Shown: positions 27,585-36,611 of the stretch, piece by piece
Numbering within the stretch: position 1 is the first letter of the stretch
How the letters are laid out: each line of letters opens with the position of its first letter
Source: Methylobacterium sp. AMS5
GTDB taxonomy: Bacteria > Pseudomonadota > Alphaproteobacteria > Rhizobiales > Beijerinckiaceae
Assembly (NCBI RefSeq): GCF_001542815.1
Contig: NZ_CP006992.1
Location: 402,501 to 466,500 of the forward strand
DNA length: 64,000 nucleotides
Reading direction: 5' to 3'
Notes under the pieces: generated by a model
What the model was told of the DNA's origin: nothing
The model's input: the letters and a program-made list of their open reading frames with translations, nothing else
Databases searched by the model: none
Program-made: the position numbers and the translations under genes

Positions 27585-28571
27585 ATGACGGAATCGCCCT
27601 CGCCCCCCCGCCGCGGCATCGCCCGCCGCCCGCTCCTCGGCCTCGCCCTGCTCGGCGCGCTCGCGTCCAGGGCGCTGGCCGCCGACGACCTCTCGGCGGT
27701 GCTCGATCCCTCTTCCAGGGCGGAAACGCTGTATGACGAGGGCGCGTGGTGCGAGGGGCCGGTCTGGGTGCCGTCCCTCGGCGGCCTGATCGTCAGCGAC
27801 GTGCGCCGCAACCGGATGATGCTGATCCGCGAGGGCGGTCGCGCCGAGGTGTTTCGCGAGCCCTCCAACAATTCCAACGGCAACGCCGTCGATGCCGAGG
27901 GTCGCCTCGTCACCTGCGAGCACCGCACCTCGCGGGTCGTGCGACGGGAGACCGACGGCAGCATCACCGTGCTGGCCGACCGTTACGATGGCGGGCGGCT
28001 CAACGCGCCCAATGACGTCGTCGTGGCCCGCGACGGCGCGATCTGGTTCAGCGATCCCACTTACGGCATCGATCAGCCCGAGGAGGGCAAGCCGCGCCCG
28101 TCCGAGCAAAAGGGCCGCTTCGTCTTCCGCCTCGCGCCCGACGGGTCGCTCGCCGTCGCCACGGATCGGTTCGTACAGCCCAACGGGCTCGCCTTCTCGC
28201 CCGACGAGCGCGTTCTCTACATCTGCGAATCAGGCACCCGAGAAGGAGCGGCCGGTGAGATCCGCGCCTTCGACGTCGCGGACGGGCAACTCGCGAACGA
28301 GCGCGTCTTCGCCACCGTTTCGAAGGGCGTGCCGGACGGCGTGAAGGTCGATACCGACGGACGGGTCTATGCCGGCACGGGTGACGGCGTGCGGATCTGG
28401 TCGGCCGACGGACGCCCGGTCGGGCACATCCCGACCGAGGGCCCGTGCGCCAACATCGCCTTCGGCGGGCCGGACGGACGGCGGCTGCTCCTCTGCGCCG
28501 GGAAGCGTGTGCTCGCCATCGAGACCAAGGCGCGCGGTGCCGCAATCGCCTCACAAGGGAGCCGCCCATGA
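27585..28571 (+). CDS. Exported SMP-30/gluconolactonase-type beta-propeller
   Basis: A 328-residue lactonase-fold protein. After a Tat-like signal (RRGIARRPLLGLALLGALASRALA) come the propeller motifs EGPVWVPSLGGLIVSDV, NSNGNAVDAEGRLVTCEH, LNAPNDVVVARDGAIWFSDP, VQPNGLAFSPDE and PDGVKVDTDGRVYAGTGDGV. The Glu, Asn and Asp metal ligands of the family are in place. Family members hydrolyse sugar lactones in the periplasm. The ATG at 27585 is chosen; the frame is open further up. Its TGA overlaps the ATG of the next propeller gene. Confidence 0.88.
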   Translation: MTESPSPPRRGIARRPLLGLALLGALASRALAADDLSAVLDPSSRAETLYDEGAWCEGPVWVPSLGGLIVSDVRRNRMMLIREGGRAEVFREPSNNSNGNAVDAEGRLVTCEHRTSRVVRRETDGSITVLADRYDGGRLNAPNDVVVARDGAIWFSDPTYGIDQPEEGKPRPSEQKGRFVFRLAPDGSLAVATDRFVQPNGLAFSPDERVLYICESGTREGAAGEIRAFDVADGQLANERVFATVSKGVPDGVKVDTDGRVYAGTGDGVRIWSADGRPVGHIPTEGPCANIAFGGPDGRRLLLCAGKRVLAIETKARGAAIASQGSRP

Positions 28572-29734
28572 CGGTCCGCCTCGCGCGACGCACGCTGCTC
28601 GCCGGCACCGCAAGGTTGGCCGCCGCGCGGACGATGGCAACGCGGCCGGCCCAGGCTGAAGCGGCCACCGCGCCGGTCGGCGCCCTCGAACGCGTCGTCG
28701 CCGCGCAGGCGCCGACGACGCCGACCGGGCTGACGCTGTCCGCAGACGGCCGGATGTTCCTGTTCATGCCCCGCTTCGACGGGACGACGGTGTTCACCGC
28801 GGGCGAGGTGTTTCCGGACGGGCGGGTCGTGCCCTATCCGAGCGAGGCGGCGAACCGGCCCGATCCGGCGCGCCCGGCCGAGACGCTGTTCCACGTCCCC
28901 AATGGCGTGTTCGATGCAAGGAACCGCCTCTGGCTGCTCGATGCCGGGCTGATGGCCTCGTCGGGGGAGCCGGTGCCGGGGGCGGCCAAGCTCGTCTGCA
29001 TCGATCCGGCGACGAACGGGATCGTGCGCACGATCCCGCTGCAATCGGTCGTGACGGAGACCTCCTCGCTCAACGATCTGCGGGTCGATGTGAGGCCGGG
29101 TCGCGAGGCGGCCTACATCACCGATCAGGGCCAGACCGGCGCGGGCGCGCTGATCGCCGTCGATCTCGCGAGCGGCCGTGCTGTGCGGCGGCTCGCCGAC
29201 CACGCCAGCACGCGATCGGTGCCCGGCATCCTCAAGATCGTCGAGGGCCGCGTGCTGCTGAAACGCGAGGCCGACGGCACGACGAGCCCGATCAAGGGCG
29301 GCGCCAACGGCATCGCGCTGAGCCCGGATGGCGCACGGCTGTACTACACGCCCCTGATGAGCCGGCGCCTCTACGCGGTCGAGACCGCCGCCCTGCTCGA
29401 TGCGGGAAAGAACGACGCGGCGGTCGCGGAAACGGTGACGGATCTCGGCGAAAAGGGCCTGACCGGCGGGCTCGCCACCGATTCGCGCGACCGGATTTAT
29501 CTCAGCCTGCAGGAGTTCAACGGCATCGGCCGGCGCGATCGGGACGGGCGGGTCGAGGTCATCGCCACCGATCCGCGCCTGATCTGGCCGGACACGTTCT
29601 GGATCACGGCGGACGGCTGGCTCTACCTGTCGTCCGCCCAGGCCAACCGCCGCCCGGAGCATAATGGCGGCATCGACCGGCAGGAGCCGCCCTACGCGAT
29701 CTTCCGCATGCGGATCGATGCCGGGCCGGCGTGA
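28568..29734 (+). CDS. Exported Yellow/major royal jelly protein family beta-propeller
   Basis: A 388-residue protein with a Tat-like N-terminus (RLARRTLLAGTARLAAA) and the MRJP pattern: GLTLSADGRMFLFMPRF, FHVPNGVFDARNRLWLLDAG, SSLNDLRVD, AYITDQG, GANGIALSPDGARLYYTPL and FWITADGWLYLSSAQ. Bacterial members are of unknown activity. The four-base overlap (ATGA) with the SMP-30 type gene suggests the two exported propellers work on the same pathway, perhaps a sugar-acid lactone. Confidence 0.85.
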   Translation: MTVRLARRTLLAGTARLAAARTMATRPAQAEAATAPVGALERVVAAQAPTTPTGLTLSADGRMFLFMPRFDGTTVFTAGEVFPDGRVVPYPSEAANRPDPARPAETLFHVPNGVFDARNRLWLLDAGLMASSGEPVPGAAKLVCIDPATNGIVRTIPLQSVVTETSSLNDLRVDVRPGREAAYITDQGQTGAGALIAVDLASGRAVRRLADHASTRSVPGILKIVEGRVLLKREADGTTSPIKGGANGIALSPDGARLYYTPLMSRRLYAVETAALLDAGKNDAAVAETVTDLGEKGLTGGLATDSRDRIYLSLQEFNGIGRRDRDGRVEVIATDPRLIWPDTFWITADGWLYLSSAQANRRPEHNGGIDRQEPPYAIFRMRIDAGPA

Positions 29735-29761
29735 CGGGAGAGACAGGTCTCCCCTCCACGA

Positions 29762-29880
29762 CCTCATCCTGAGGTGCTGCAAAGCAGCCTCGAGGAATCC
29801 TCCAGGATCCCGCGCGCCCTCCGGAAGACCCTTCTGGAAGACTCTTCAAAGCCCGCTGATGCGGGCGCCTCAGGGTGAGG
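29762..29880. repeat. Compound palindromic intergenic element
   Basis: Bounded by near-perfect inverted ends (CCTCATCCTGAGGTG and CGCCTCAGGGTGAGG) with internal hairpins (GCTGCAAAGCAGC; CCCGCTGATGCGGG). The ends resemble the CCTCATCCTGAGG repeats common in Hyphomicrobiales genomes. No second copy is seen in this window. Confidence 0.55.
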
Positions 29881-29900
29881 AGGCGCGTTGGGTCGCGCCG

Positions 29901-29925
29901 CCTTGAAGAGCCACGCTCTTCAAGG
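29901..29925 (-). terminator. Hairpin after yqeY
   Basis: A perfect 11-base-pair stem, CCTTGAAGAGC / GCTCTTCAAGG with a three-base loop, eight bases past the yqeY stop. There is no T-run, so its action as a terminator is inferred. Confidence 0.45.
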
Positions 29926-29932
29926 CGAAACA

Positions 29933-30391
29933 TCACTTGCCCGCCAGCGCGTCCTTCACCAGCGCGCTCGCGCGGCCGAAATCCATGCGGCCGGTATACT
30001 TGCCCTTCAGCGCGGCGATCACCTTGCCCATGTCCTTCGGGCTCTCGGCGCCGGTCTCGGCGATAGCGTCGGCGATGGCCGCGCGCGTCTCGGCCTCGTC
30101 CAGTTGCTGGGGCAGGAAGGTCTGGATGATCTCGGCCTCGGCGCGCTCGCTCTCGGCGAGTTCGGGCCGGCCGCCTTGCTCGTAGACGCCCGCAGCCTCC
30201 TGGCGCTGCTTGATCATCTTCTGGAGGAGCGCGAGGATTTCGTCCTCGCCCGTCTCACCCTTGCCCTCGCCGCGCGCGGCGATGTCGCGGTCCTTGAGCG
30301 CCGCTTGAATCATGCGCACGGTCGAGAGCTTCTGCTTCTCGCCGGCCTTCATGGCCGCTTTCATTTCGGCGGTGATGCGCTCGCGCAGCAT
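29933..30391 (-). CDS. yqeY: GatB/YqeY domain protein
   Basis: A 152-residue helical protein related to the C-terminal tRNA-binding domain of GatB. Typical motifs are MLRERITAEMKAAMKAGEK, LSTVRMIQAALKD, KMIKQRQEAAGVYEQGGR, EIIQTFLPQQL and DMGKVIAALKGKYTGRMDF. A role in amidotransferase-related steps is proposed but unproven. It is divergent from carA across 190 bases, an arrangement common in alphaproteobacteria. Confidence 0.93.
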   Translation of the reverse strand: MLRERITAEMKAAMKAGEKQKLSTVRMIQAALKDRDIAARGEGKGETGEDEILALLQKMIKQRQEAAGVYEQGGRPELAESERAEAEIIQTFLPQQLDEAETRAAIADAIAETGAESPKDMGKVIAALKGKYTGRMDFGRASALVKDALAGK

Positions 30392-30581
30392 GATGCTATG
30401 ACTCCCGTCGGCTGTTTCGATGCGGACGTCCGATTACGTCCAGGGCATTGCGCACGACTGATTCCGCGCCCAGATTGACCCAGGCGCGGCCGGCTCGCTA
30501 TGAGCCCCGCGAGATATCGCCTTGCCCCGCGGCCCGAATGAGCGGCCGCGCGAGGCGGCGGACATAAGCCGGATCGGACCC

Positions 30582-31832
30582 ATGCTGCAAGACGAACCCG
30601 CGACCCTGCGCGCCGATCCCGCGCGCACGAACCCGGAACCCAAGGCGCCCGAGCCCTGGAGCGAGCCGCTGGTGACGGCCCTGCTCGTCCTGGCCGACGG
30701 CACCGTGCTCGAAGGCTTCGGCATCGGCCAGACCGGCGCCGCCGACGGCGAGGTCTGCTTCAACACGGCGATGACGGGCTATCAGGAGATCCTGACCGAC
30801 CCGTCCTATGCCGGGCAGATCGTCACCTTCACCTTCCCGCATATCGGCAATGTCGGCACCAACGACGAGGATCTGGAAAGCCTCGAGGCGGCCCCGGCCT
30901 CCGGCGTGCGCGGCGCGGTGATCGCCTCGGCCGTCACCAAGCCCTCGAACTGGCGCTCGTCCTCGCATCTCGACGGCTGGCTCAAGGCCCGCGGCATCGT
31001 CGGCATCACCGGGATCGACACGCGGGCGCTGACCGCGCTGATCCGCGACCGCGGCATGCCCAACGCCGTCATCGCCAACGACCCGGACGGAAGATTCGAC
31101 CGCGAGGCGCTGAAGGCCCGCGCGGCGGCGCTCGCGCCGATGGAAGGTCTCGACCTCGTGCCGCCGGTGACCTCCCGCGAGACCACGGCCTGGACCGAGA
31201 CCGTCTGGGCGGTGAAGGGCGGCTACGGCTCGCGGGCGCAGGGCCAGGGCCTCAAGGTCGTGGCCATCGATTACGGCGTGAAGCGCAACATCCTGCGTCT
31301 GCTGGCGGAGGCTGGCTGCGACGTCACCGTGGTGCCGGCCACGACCACGGCCGAGGACATCATGGCGCTGAAGCCGGACGGCGTGTTCCTCTCCAACGGC
31401 CCCGGCGACCCGGCCGCGACCGGCGAATACGCCGTGCCGGTCATTCGCAAGCTGCTCGACGAGCGGGTGCCGACCTTCGGCATCTGCCTCGGCCACCAGC
31501 TCATGGGCCTCGCGCTGGGCGGGCGCACGGTGAAGATGGGCCAGGGCCATCACGGCGCGAACCACCCGGTGAAGGACCACACCACCGGCAAGGTCGAGAT
31601 CGTCTCGATGAACCACGGCTTCGCGGTCGATCCCACGAGCCTGCCCGAGACCGCGGTCGAGACGCACGTCTCGCTGTTCGACGGCTCGAATTGCGGTCTC
31701 TCGCTCACCGACCGCCCCGCCTTCTCGGTACAGCACCACCCGGAAGCCTCTCCGGGCCCGCGTGACAGCCACTATCTGTTCGAACGATTCGTGAAGCTGA
31801 TGCGCGAGAACCGGCCCGAGACGGCCGCCTGA
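30582..31832 (+). CDS. carA: Carbamoyl-phosphate synthase small subunit
   Basis: The glutaminase subunit supplying ammonia for carbamoyl phosphate, used in arginine and pyrimidine synthesis. The N-terminal domain (DGTVLEGFGIGQTG, CFNTAMTGYQEILTDPSYAGQ) is followed by the class I amidotransferase with nucleophile in FGICLGHQLM and His/Glu in QHHPEASPGP. Start at ATG 30582 gives 416 residues with a 30-residue extension before the core; an in-frame start at 30522 is possible. carB is not adjacent. Confidence 0.96.
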   Translation: MLQDEPATLRADPARTNPEPKAPEPWSEPLVTALLVLADGTVLEGFGIGQTGAADGEVCFNTAMTGYQEILTDPSYAGQIVTFTFPHIGNVGTNDEDLESLEAAPASGVRGAVIASAVTKPSNWRSSSHLDGWLKARGIVGITGIDTRALTALIRDRGMPNAVIANDPDGRFDREALKARAAALAPMEGLDLVPPVTSRETTAWTETVWAVKGGYGSRAQGQGLKVVAIDYGVKRNILRLLAEAGCDVTVVPATTTAEDIMALKPDGVFLSNGPGDPAATGEYAVPVIRKLLDERVPTFGICLGHQLMGLALGGRTVKMGQGHHGANHPVKDHTTGKVEIVSMNHGFAVDPTSLPETAVETHVSLFDGSNCGLSLTDRPAFSVQHHPEASPGPRDSHYLFERFVKLMRENRPETAA

Positions 31833-31850
31833 GGCGGAAGAACGGCCCAT

Positions 31851-31878
31851 GGGACGGCGGCCCTAAGGCCGCCGTCCC
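31851..31878 (+). terminator. Hairpin after carA
   Basis: A perfect 12-base-pair stem GGGACGGCGGCC / GGCCGCCGTCCC with a CTAA loop, 18 bases after the stop. A T-run is missing on this strand, so efficiency is uncertain. Confidence 0.6.
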
Positions 31879-31971
31879 CGTGTCACAAAAAACTCCACCT
31901 TGCCCCCCATCTCCTGGCCCATGGCCGGATCGCACAAGAATCAGCGGCCGGAACGTTTGGGGGCTTGCCGC

Positions 31972-32346
31972 ATGACGCTCGACGACGCGCGCGACGACTT
32001 CTCGCGCCTGCATCGCCTGTTCACCTTCCACCTCGGCGTGGCGGTCGGGCTGGCCTGGCTGACGACGCTCTACGCGGCGGCTTCCGCGCCGTGGGTGCGC
32101 AACATCCGCGCACTGATCGACCCGTCCGATCCGATGCGGATCGAGAGCACGCTGTCCTACCTGTTCGTGATGCCGGCCGTCCTGACCCTGGCCTGGGCCT
32201 CCGCCTATTTCGGCCGCGAGACCATGCGCCGGTTCCAGACCCTGCCGAACCAGACCCTCGAATTCGCCGCCGCGGCGATGGTGGCCTTCGGCGTGTTCTA
32301 CCTGTCGATCGACCGCGCCGTCGCCGTCATCGGCGCCGGGCTCTGA
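31972..32346 (+). CDS. Small integral membrane protein, unknown
   Basis: 124 residues with three likely membrane helices (HLGVAVGLAWLTTLYAAASA, LSYLFVMPAVLTLAWASAYF, TLEFAAAAMVAFGVFYLSI). The ATG at 31972 precedes a soluble, acidic first 15 residues. It follows the carA hairpin and precedes repeat copies A and B. No family recognised. Confidence 0.6.
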   Translation: MTLDDARDDFSRLHRLFTFHLGVAVGLAWLTTLYAAASAPWVRNIRALIDPSDPMRIESTLSYLFVMPAVLTLAWASAYFGRETMRRFQTLPNQTLEFAAAAMVAFGVFYLSIDRAVAVIGAGL

Positions 32347-32352
32347 ACCCTG

Positions 32353-32406
32353 GAGCGCTTTCCGAAGAAGCGGATGCCGGTTCGGCGCAAGAATGCGCGT
32401 CTAAAC
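32353..32406 (+). repeat. Dispersed repeat, family A copy 2
   Basis: Reads GAGCGCTTTCCGAAGAAGCG, then GATGCCGGTTCGGCGCAAGA and ends GTCTAAAC; same layout as the other A copies. It is followed ten bases later by a family B element. Confidence 0.75.
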
Positions 32407-32415
32407 AAAGACTTG

Positions 32416-32518
32416 GAGCATCGTCCGAAAGGTGGCTGCCGGCTTTCGGAAAAAAGATGATGCGGAAACAAGAGCCTCAAGCATCGTCCTGGATCAGGTA
32501 TCCAGGACGATGCTTGAG
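32416..32518 (+). repeat. Dispersed repeat, family B copy 1, with perfect hairpin
   Basis: Begins GAGCATCGTCCGAAAGGTGG, continues through CCGGCTTTCGGAAAAAAGAT and AACAAGAGCCTCAAGCATC. The 3' part is a perfect 18-base-pair palindrome (arms 32476-32493 and 32501-32518, seven-base loop). The first 70 bases match 63874-63944. Confidence 0.8.
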
Positions 32519-32591
32519 AGACGTCGGACCGATGCGATCAGGTCGAAGACGGCTTTAGCGTATCCGGAGTGCCGATGCATTCAGCCGGCAC

Positions 32592-35270
32592 TCATCCCTC
32601 CACCCAAAGCCGCACCGCGTTATCGGCGAGCAGCCGCACCAGCCGCTGCTCCGCCCCTGCATCCGCGGCGATGACGATACCGCCGCAGACCGTGTCGCGG
32701 CCTGTGAACGCGTAGCGCAGAACCGGCGCCGGCCTCAGCCCGCCCGATCCCGTCGCGCAAAACCCCTGCATCGCGTGCGGCCGGTCGCTGCGGCCGATGG
32801 CAACCTCCAACCCGGCCGCCTGCCCCTTCAGCGGAATCGCGAAGAATTCGAGCCGCCGCCCCTCCTGCTGGGCGAGCGCCCGGCGGGGGCTGGAGAGCGC
32901 GACGAGGGTATCGGGGGGCAGATGCAGCAGCCCCTCGAACGACAGCGAAGGCCCCACCCGCACGAATCGGTCGATTACGGCCATCCCGCTCAGATCGTCG
33001 AGCACGAGGAAGAGGCGCGCATGGGCGTAGTTGGGCCCATGCACGGTGGTGGAGAGCATCAGGGCCTCGGCACCGTCGAGCGTGAGGCGTGTGCTCAGCG
33101 TGCCCGAACCGGCGACCGGCTCGCAGCCATCGGGGATGGCGACGTTGTGGGCGCGGGGCGAGAGCAGGTAGTGGCGCGCCGGGCCGACCTCGACGCCCTC
33201 GGCGCCGCCCCCTTCCACGATCCAGCGCCGCGAGCCGGTGGCGAAGGTGAAGGAGGTGCAGTCGCGATGCCCGTGCGGTGATTGCGCGGCATGGGTGAGG
33301 GCGAAATGCCCCCAGCCCTGCTCCATCCCATCGTGGCGGAGCGCAAGCATGCCGGCGGTGCGGCCCTCGGGAATGGGCGCCGCGTCGCGCACTGCGACGA
33401 GGTCCTGCCCCTGAGAATGGCCCCGCGAGGAGAGCCGGGCGATCCAGGCGGCATGGTCGAGGCCGGCAGGGGCATCGCCGAAGGGCGGCAGCCGTCCGCC
33501 GCGATCGATCAGCCCGGCAAGACCGGGCAAAGCCGCATCGACGCGGCAGCGGATCGTCGGGCCGGGTTCGGTCTCACCGAGCGCGTCGGCGATCGCCTGC
33601 CCATGGCTCAGGAGATCGAGGCGCCGCACCGGGGCGGCATCGGTGAATGCGCCCGCCTCCGACAGCAGCGAATCGAAGCCGTGGGTGAGGCTGTCGCGCG
33701 CCAGAGAGGCCCAGTGCGGGGCGAATGCGAAGCCGGGCAGCGCCCGCGCGACGGCGAGGAGCGCCGCCGCCGCCTGGATACCGTGCAGGGCCCGCGCCAG
33801 GGTGTTCTGCCCGACGATCTCGGCGAGCGCGAAGCCCTGCCGTGCAGCCTCCGCGGCGATCTCGGCGCGGATGGGCTCGTCTCGGGCGGGCTCATCGCCG
33901 CCCGAGAGCAGGCTCGCCAGCACGTCGCCGCGGGGGGCCAGAGCCGCCGGGTGCAGAGTCAGGCCGTCCGCCGGCTGGCCCCACGGATTGGCCCGCGACC
34001 ACGCGGCGGCGATGGTCCGGGCGCGGGCCGCGCCGTCCGGAAGCGCGGCGAGCGGCAGCAGCCACGTCAGCGACTGATAGGCGAGGCGCCACGCCACCGA
34101 ACGGAACGGATCCTCGCGCCAGTCCGGCGCCTCCGGCAACGTCCAATCGGGCAGGCCGGCCAGAGTCAGGACGACGCTTTCCCCCTCGATCCGCGCACTC
34201 CGGTCCGGCCCGGTGCGCAAGTCGCGGGCCCGCGCGAGGATCGGCGCGGCGCCCGTATCGGAACCCGCCCGCCACGACGCGGGCACGCCTTCGGGCAGGC
34301 CGAGCCGGTCGGCGAGGCGGGCGAGGAAGGCCGGCGCATCGAGGACGTCGTCGCCGCAGAGGCTTTCGAGGCGGAAATCGTCTTCGAGCGCGAGTTCGGG
34401 CTGACCGATCAGCTCGCTCTCCGAGGCGGTCTGGGCATCTTCCCACACACCGAAATCGAGTGCGACGGCCGTTGCACCGGGCGGCGGTCGCAGGGTCAGG
34501 GTGAAGCGGCGGGCTTGCGGCTGGGCCGAGAGATTGATGACCGCACCGAGGCCGGGCACGGAGACCGCGTTGGCGTAGGGCGGCGCGATCTCCGCTCCCG
34601 CCGCATCACGGTAGACGAGCCGCACCCGCGCGGCATGTTCGTCGGCCCGCGCGGCGTAGATCTGGCCGCGCAGCACCAGGGCGACGTCCTCGGCAAGCGC
34701 ATAGTCGAAATGCAGCCCCTCGCCTGACAGCGGGCGCCGACGCGGCGCCGGCGCCGGATCGGGTTCGCCGAGGCGCAGCACAGGGTCGGCCACGGTGACG
34801 TCGCCGGTGTTGCGCCAGGAGCGCAAGGTGACGCTGACGCCGCTCGCCTGATCGGGCACGCGGAACGCGATGCGGAACGGCTCCGCACCGAGGAGCGCCG
34901 GCCCCGGAATCCAGGCGAGGTGCGGATCGAGCAGGCTGCAGGCCAACCCGGGCACGTGGTCGAGATCGAGGCTGGAACCGTCCGCCGCCAGGAAGTCGAA
35001 TCCGGCCGCGGCGGCGTCGACGGCCAGAGCCGCCGCCTCGTCCGCGTCGAAGGCGAGACCGAATCGCAGGCAGGCCCAGGTGCCGGGCGTCAGACCGGCA
35101 AAGCTCAAGCCCACCCGCGCGAAGCGGTTGTTGGGTGCGATGCGGTGCAGCCCCTCGCGTCCGCCCGGCCCGGCGCCCCCGGCATAGCGTGAAGCGGCCG
35201 GCAGCAGGGACGCTGCGCCCTCGCCGTCGGAGACGGCCGCAGCGGCCTGCTCATCGATCTGGTCCATCAC
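32592..35270 (-). CDS. Heparinase II/III family protein
   Basis: An 892-residue protein. The C-terminal third carries the heparinase II/III-like beta domain: GWGHFALTHA, SPHGHRDCTSFTF, WIVEGGGAEGV, LLSPRAHNVAIPDG and LTLDGAEALMLSTTVHG. The middle is the helical toroid region, and the first 300 residues are a beta-rich module not typical of the family. Relatives degrade or modify uronic-acid polysaccharides; many alphaproteobacterial copies sit in surface polysaccharide clusters. No clear signal peptide is seen. A gap of 154 bases separates it from the divergent flagellar operon. Confidence 0.8.
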   Translation of the reverse strand: MMDQIDEQAAAAVSDGEGAASLLPAASRYAGGAGPGGREGLHRIAPNNRFARVGLSFAGLTPGTWACLRFGLAFDADEAAALAVDAAAAGFDFLAADGSSLDLDHVPGLACSLLDPHLAWIPGPALLGAEPFRIAFRVPDQASGVSVTLRSWRNTGDVTVADPVLRLGEPDPAPAPRRRPLSGEGLHFDYALAEDVALVLRGQIYAARADEHAARVRLVYRDAAGAEIAPPYANAVSVPGLGAVINLSAQPQARRFTLTLRPPPGATAVALDFGVWEDAQTASESELIGQPELALEDDFRLESLCGDDVLDAPAFLARLADRLGLPEGVPASWRAGSDTGAAPILARARDLRTGPDRSARIEGESVVLTLAGLPDWTLPEAPDWREDPFRSVAWRLAYQSLTWLLPLAALPDGAARARTIAAAWSRANPWGQPADGLTLHPAALAPRGDVLASLLSGGDEPARDEPIRAEIAAEAARQGFALAEIVGQNTLARALHGIQAAAALLAVARALPGFAFAPHWASLARDSLTHGFDSLLSEAGAFTDAAPVRRLDLLSHGQAIADALGETEPGPTIRCRVDAALPGLAGLIDRGGRLPPFGDAPAGLDHAAWIARLSSRGHSQGQDLVAVRDAAPIPEGRTAGMLALRHDGMEQGWGHFALTHAAQSPHGHRDCTSFTFATGSRRWIVEGGGAEGVEVGPARHYLLSPRAHNVAIPDGCEPVAGSGTLSTRLTLDGAEALMLSTTVHGPNYAHARLFLVLDDLSGMAVIDRFVRVGPSLSFEGLLHLPPDTLVALSSPRRALAQQEGRRLEFFAIPLKGQAAGLEVAIGRSDRPHAMQGFCATGSGGLRPAPVLRYAFTGRDTVCGGIVIAADAGAEQRLVRLLADNAVRLWVEG

Positions 35271-35424
35271 CCGCAGGCGCTACCTCCGGGATCGGCCGTG
35301 TCAAGGCACGAGCCAGCCTCGTGCAAGATTGCCTACCTAAACCTCCCATCTGACGCGGGCTTCACCGTCCGGGTGCGCCCGCGTCCCGCGCTTCTTGAGG
35401 AGCCCTTGGGATGGGGGCGTTGCC

Positions 35425-35814
35425 ATGACGACGGGCGTCTACCTGTTCGACCTCGCCTCGCAGCACGCGCGTTTCCTCGCGACGCGCCAGGCCACCATCG
35501 CCGGAAACGTCGCGAACGCGAACACCCCCGGCTACAAGGCGCGGGACGTGATGCCCTTCGCCCAGGTTCTGGCGCGTACCGGGCTCGACATGGCCTCGAC
35601 CGCCACGAGCCATCTGGGAACGCAAGGCACCGGCATCCCCGTGCGCGAGGCCAAAGCCTCCGAGACCTGGGAAGTGCTCCAATCGTCGAGCGCGGTCAGC
35701 CTGGAGCAGGAGATGCTCAAGGCCGGCGACGTCTCCCGCCAGCACAACCTCGATACGGCGGTGGTGAAGTCGTTCCATCGCATGCTGATGGCCGCAGTGA
35801 AGGGCGGCGCATGA
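35425..35814 (+). CDS. flgB: Flagellar proximal rod protein FlgB
   Basis: A 129-residue rod subunit. The N-terminal rod motif is ATRQATIAGNVANANTPGYKARD; the C-terminal coiled-coil half ends MLKAGDVSRQHNLDTAVVKSFHRML. First gene of the plus-strand flagellar block; the ATG at 35425 gives the usual length. Its TGA overlaps the flgC ATG. Confidence 0.95.
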   Translation: MTTGVYLFDLASQHARFLATRQATIAGNVANANTPGYKARDVMPFAQVLARTGLDMASTATSHLGTQGTGIPVREAKASETWEVLQSSSAVSLEQEMLKAGDVSRQHNLDTAVVKSFHRMLMAAVKGGA

Positions 35815-36227
35815 TCGATCCCCTGCTCTCCGCCTCGCGGCTCGCGAGCGCCGGCCTCGAAGCGCAATCGCTGCGCATGCGGGTCGTCTCCGAGAACCTC
35901 GCCAACGCGCAATCGACCGGCGCGACCCCGGGCGCAGACCCCTATGCCCGCAAGACCGTGACGTTCCGGGCCGAACTCGACCGGGCGGCGGGCATCGCCT
36001 CGGTGCGCCTGCGCGAGATCGGCACCGACGACGCCCCGTTCCGCACCGAGCACGACCCCGCCAACGCGGCGGCCGATGCGAACGGCAACGTCAAGCTGCC
36101 CAACGTGAACATGCTCGTCGAGATGGCCGACATGCGCGAGGCCAACCGCTCCTACGAGGCGAACCTCCAGGTCATCAAACAGGCCCGGGCCATGGTCGCC
36201 AGCGTTATCGATCTCCTGAAGTCCTGA
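35811..36227 (+). CDS. flgC: Flagellar proximal rod protein FlgC
   Basis: A 138-residue rod protein with MRVVSENLANAQSTGATPGADPYARK at the N-terminus and the C-terminal VNMLVEMADMREANRSYEANLQVIKQ motif. Coupled to flgB by ATGA and 13 bases ahead of fliE. Confidence 0.95.
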   Translation: MIDPLLSASRLASAGLEAQSLRMRVVSENLANAQSTGATPGADPYARKTVTFRAELDRAAGIASVRLREIGTDDAPFRTEHDPANAAADANGNVKLPNVNMLVEMADMREANRSYEANLQVIKQARAMVASVIDLLKS

Positions 36228-36240
36228 AGAGCCGCCCGCG

Positions 36241-36594
36241 ATGATCGAAGCCCTCAACTCGCTCGCCGCCTTCGACAAGGTCGCCGGCACCTCCTTCGCC
36301 GGGGCCGCGCCGACCCAGAAGGCCATGTTCAGCCCGGCCGCCCTCTCGGGCATCGCCGGGACCGCCCCGCCCGCGCCCACCGATTTCGGTGACGTGATGG
36401 CCCAGGTCGCGTCCAGCGCCCGCGATGCGCTGCGCGCCGGCGAGGCGACGGCGATCTCCGGCATCCAGGGCAAGGCCACCGCCCAGCAGGTGGTCGAGGC
36501 GGTGATGTCCGCCGAGCAGAGCCTCCAGACCGTGGTGGCGATCCGCGACAAGGTGGTCGCCGCCTACCTCGAACTCAGCCGCATGCCGATCTGA
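36241..36594 (+). CDS. fliE: Flagellar hook-basal body protein FliE
   Basis: A 117-residue adapter between MS-ring and rod. The conserved C-terminus is AISGIQGKATAQQVVEAVMSAEQSLQTVVAIRDKVVAAYLELSRMPI. It follows flgC and precedes flgG by 90 bases that contain a family A repeat. Confidence 0.94.
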   Translation: MIEALNSLAAFDKVAGTSFAGAAPTQKAMFSPAALSGIAGTAPPAPTDFGDVMAQVASSARDALRAGEATAISGIQGKATAQQVVEAVMSAEQSLQTVVAIRDKVVAAYLELSRMPI

Positions 36595-36611
36595 TCGGCC
36601 GAGCCGCTTCC

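Noticed and set aside
30498..31850. Minus-strand frame (450 codons) opposite carA
   Set aside because: His/Arg/Asp-rich shadow of carA without any recognisable domain.
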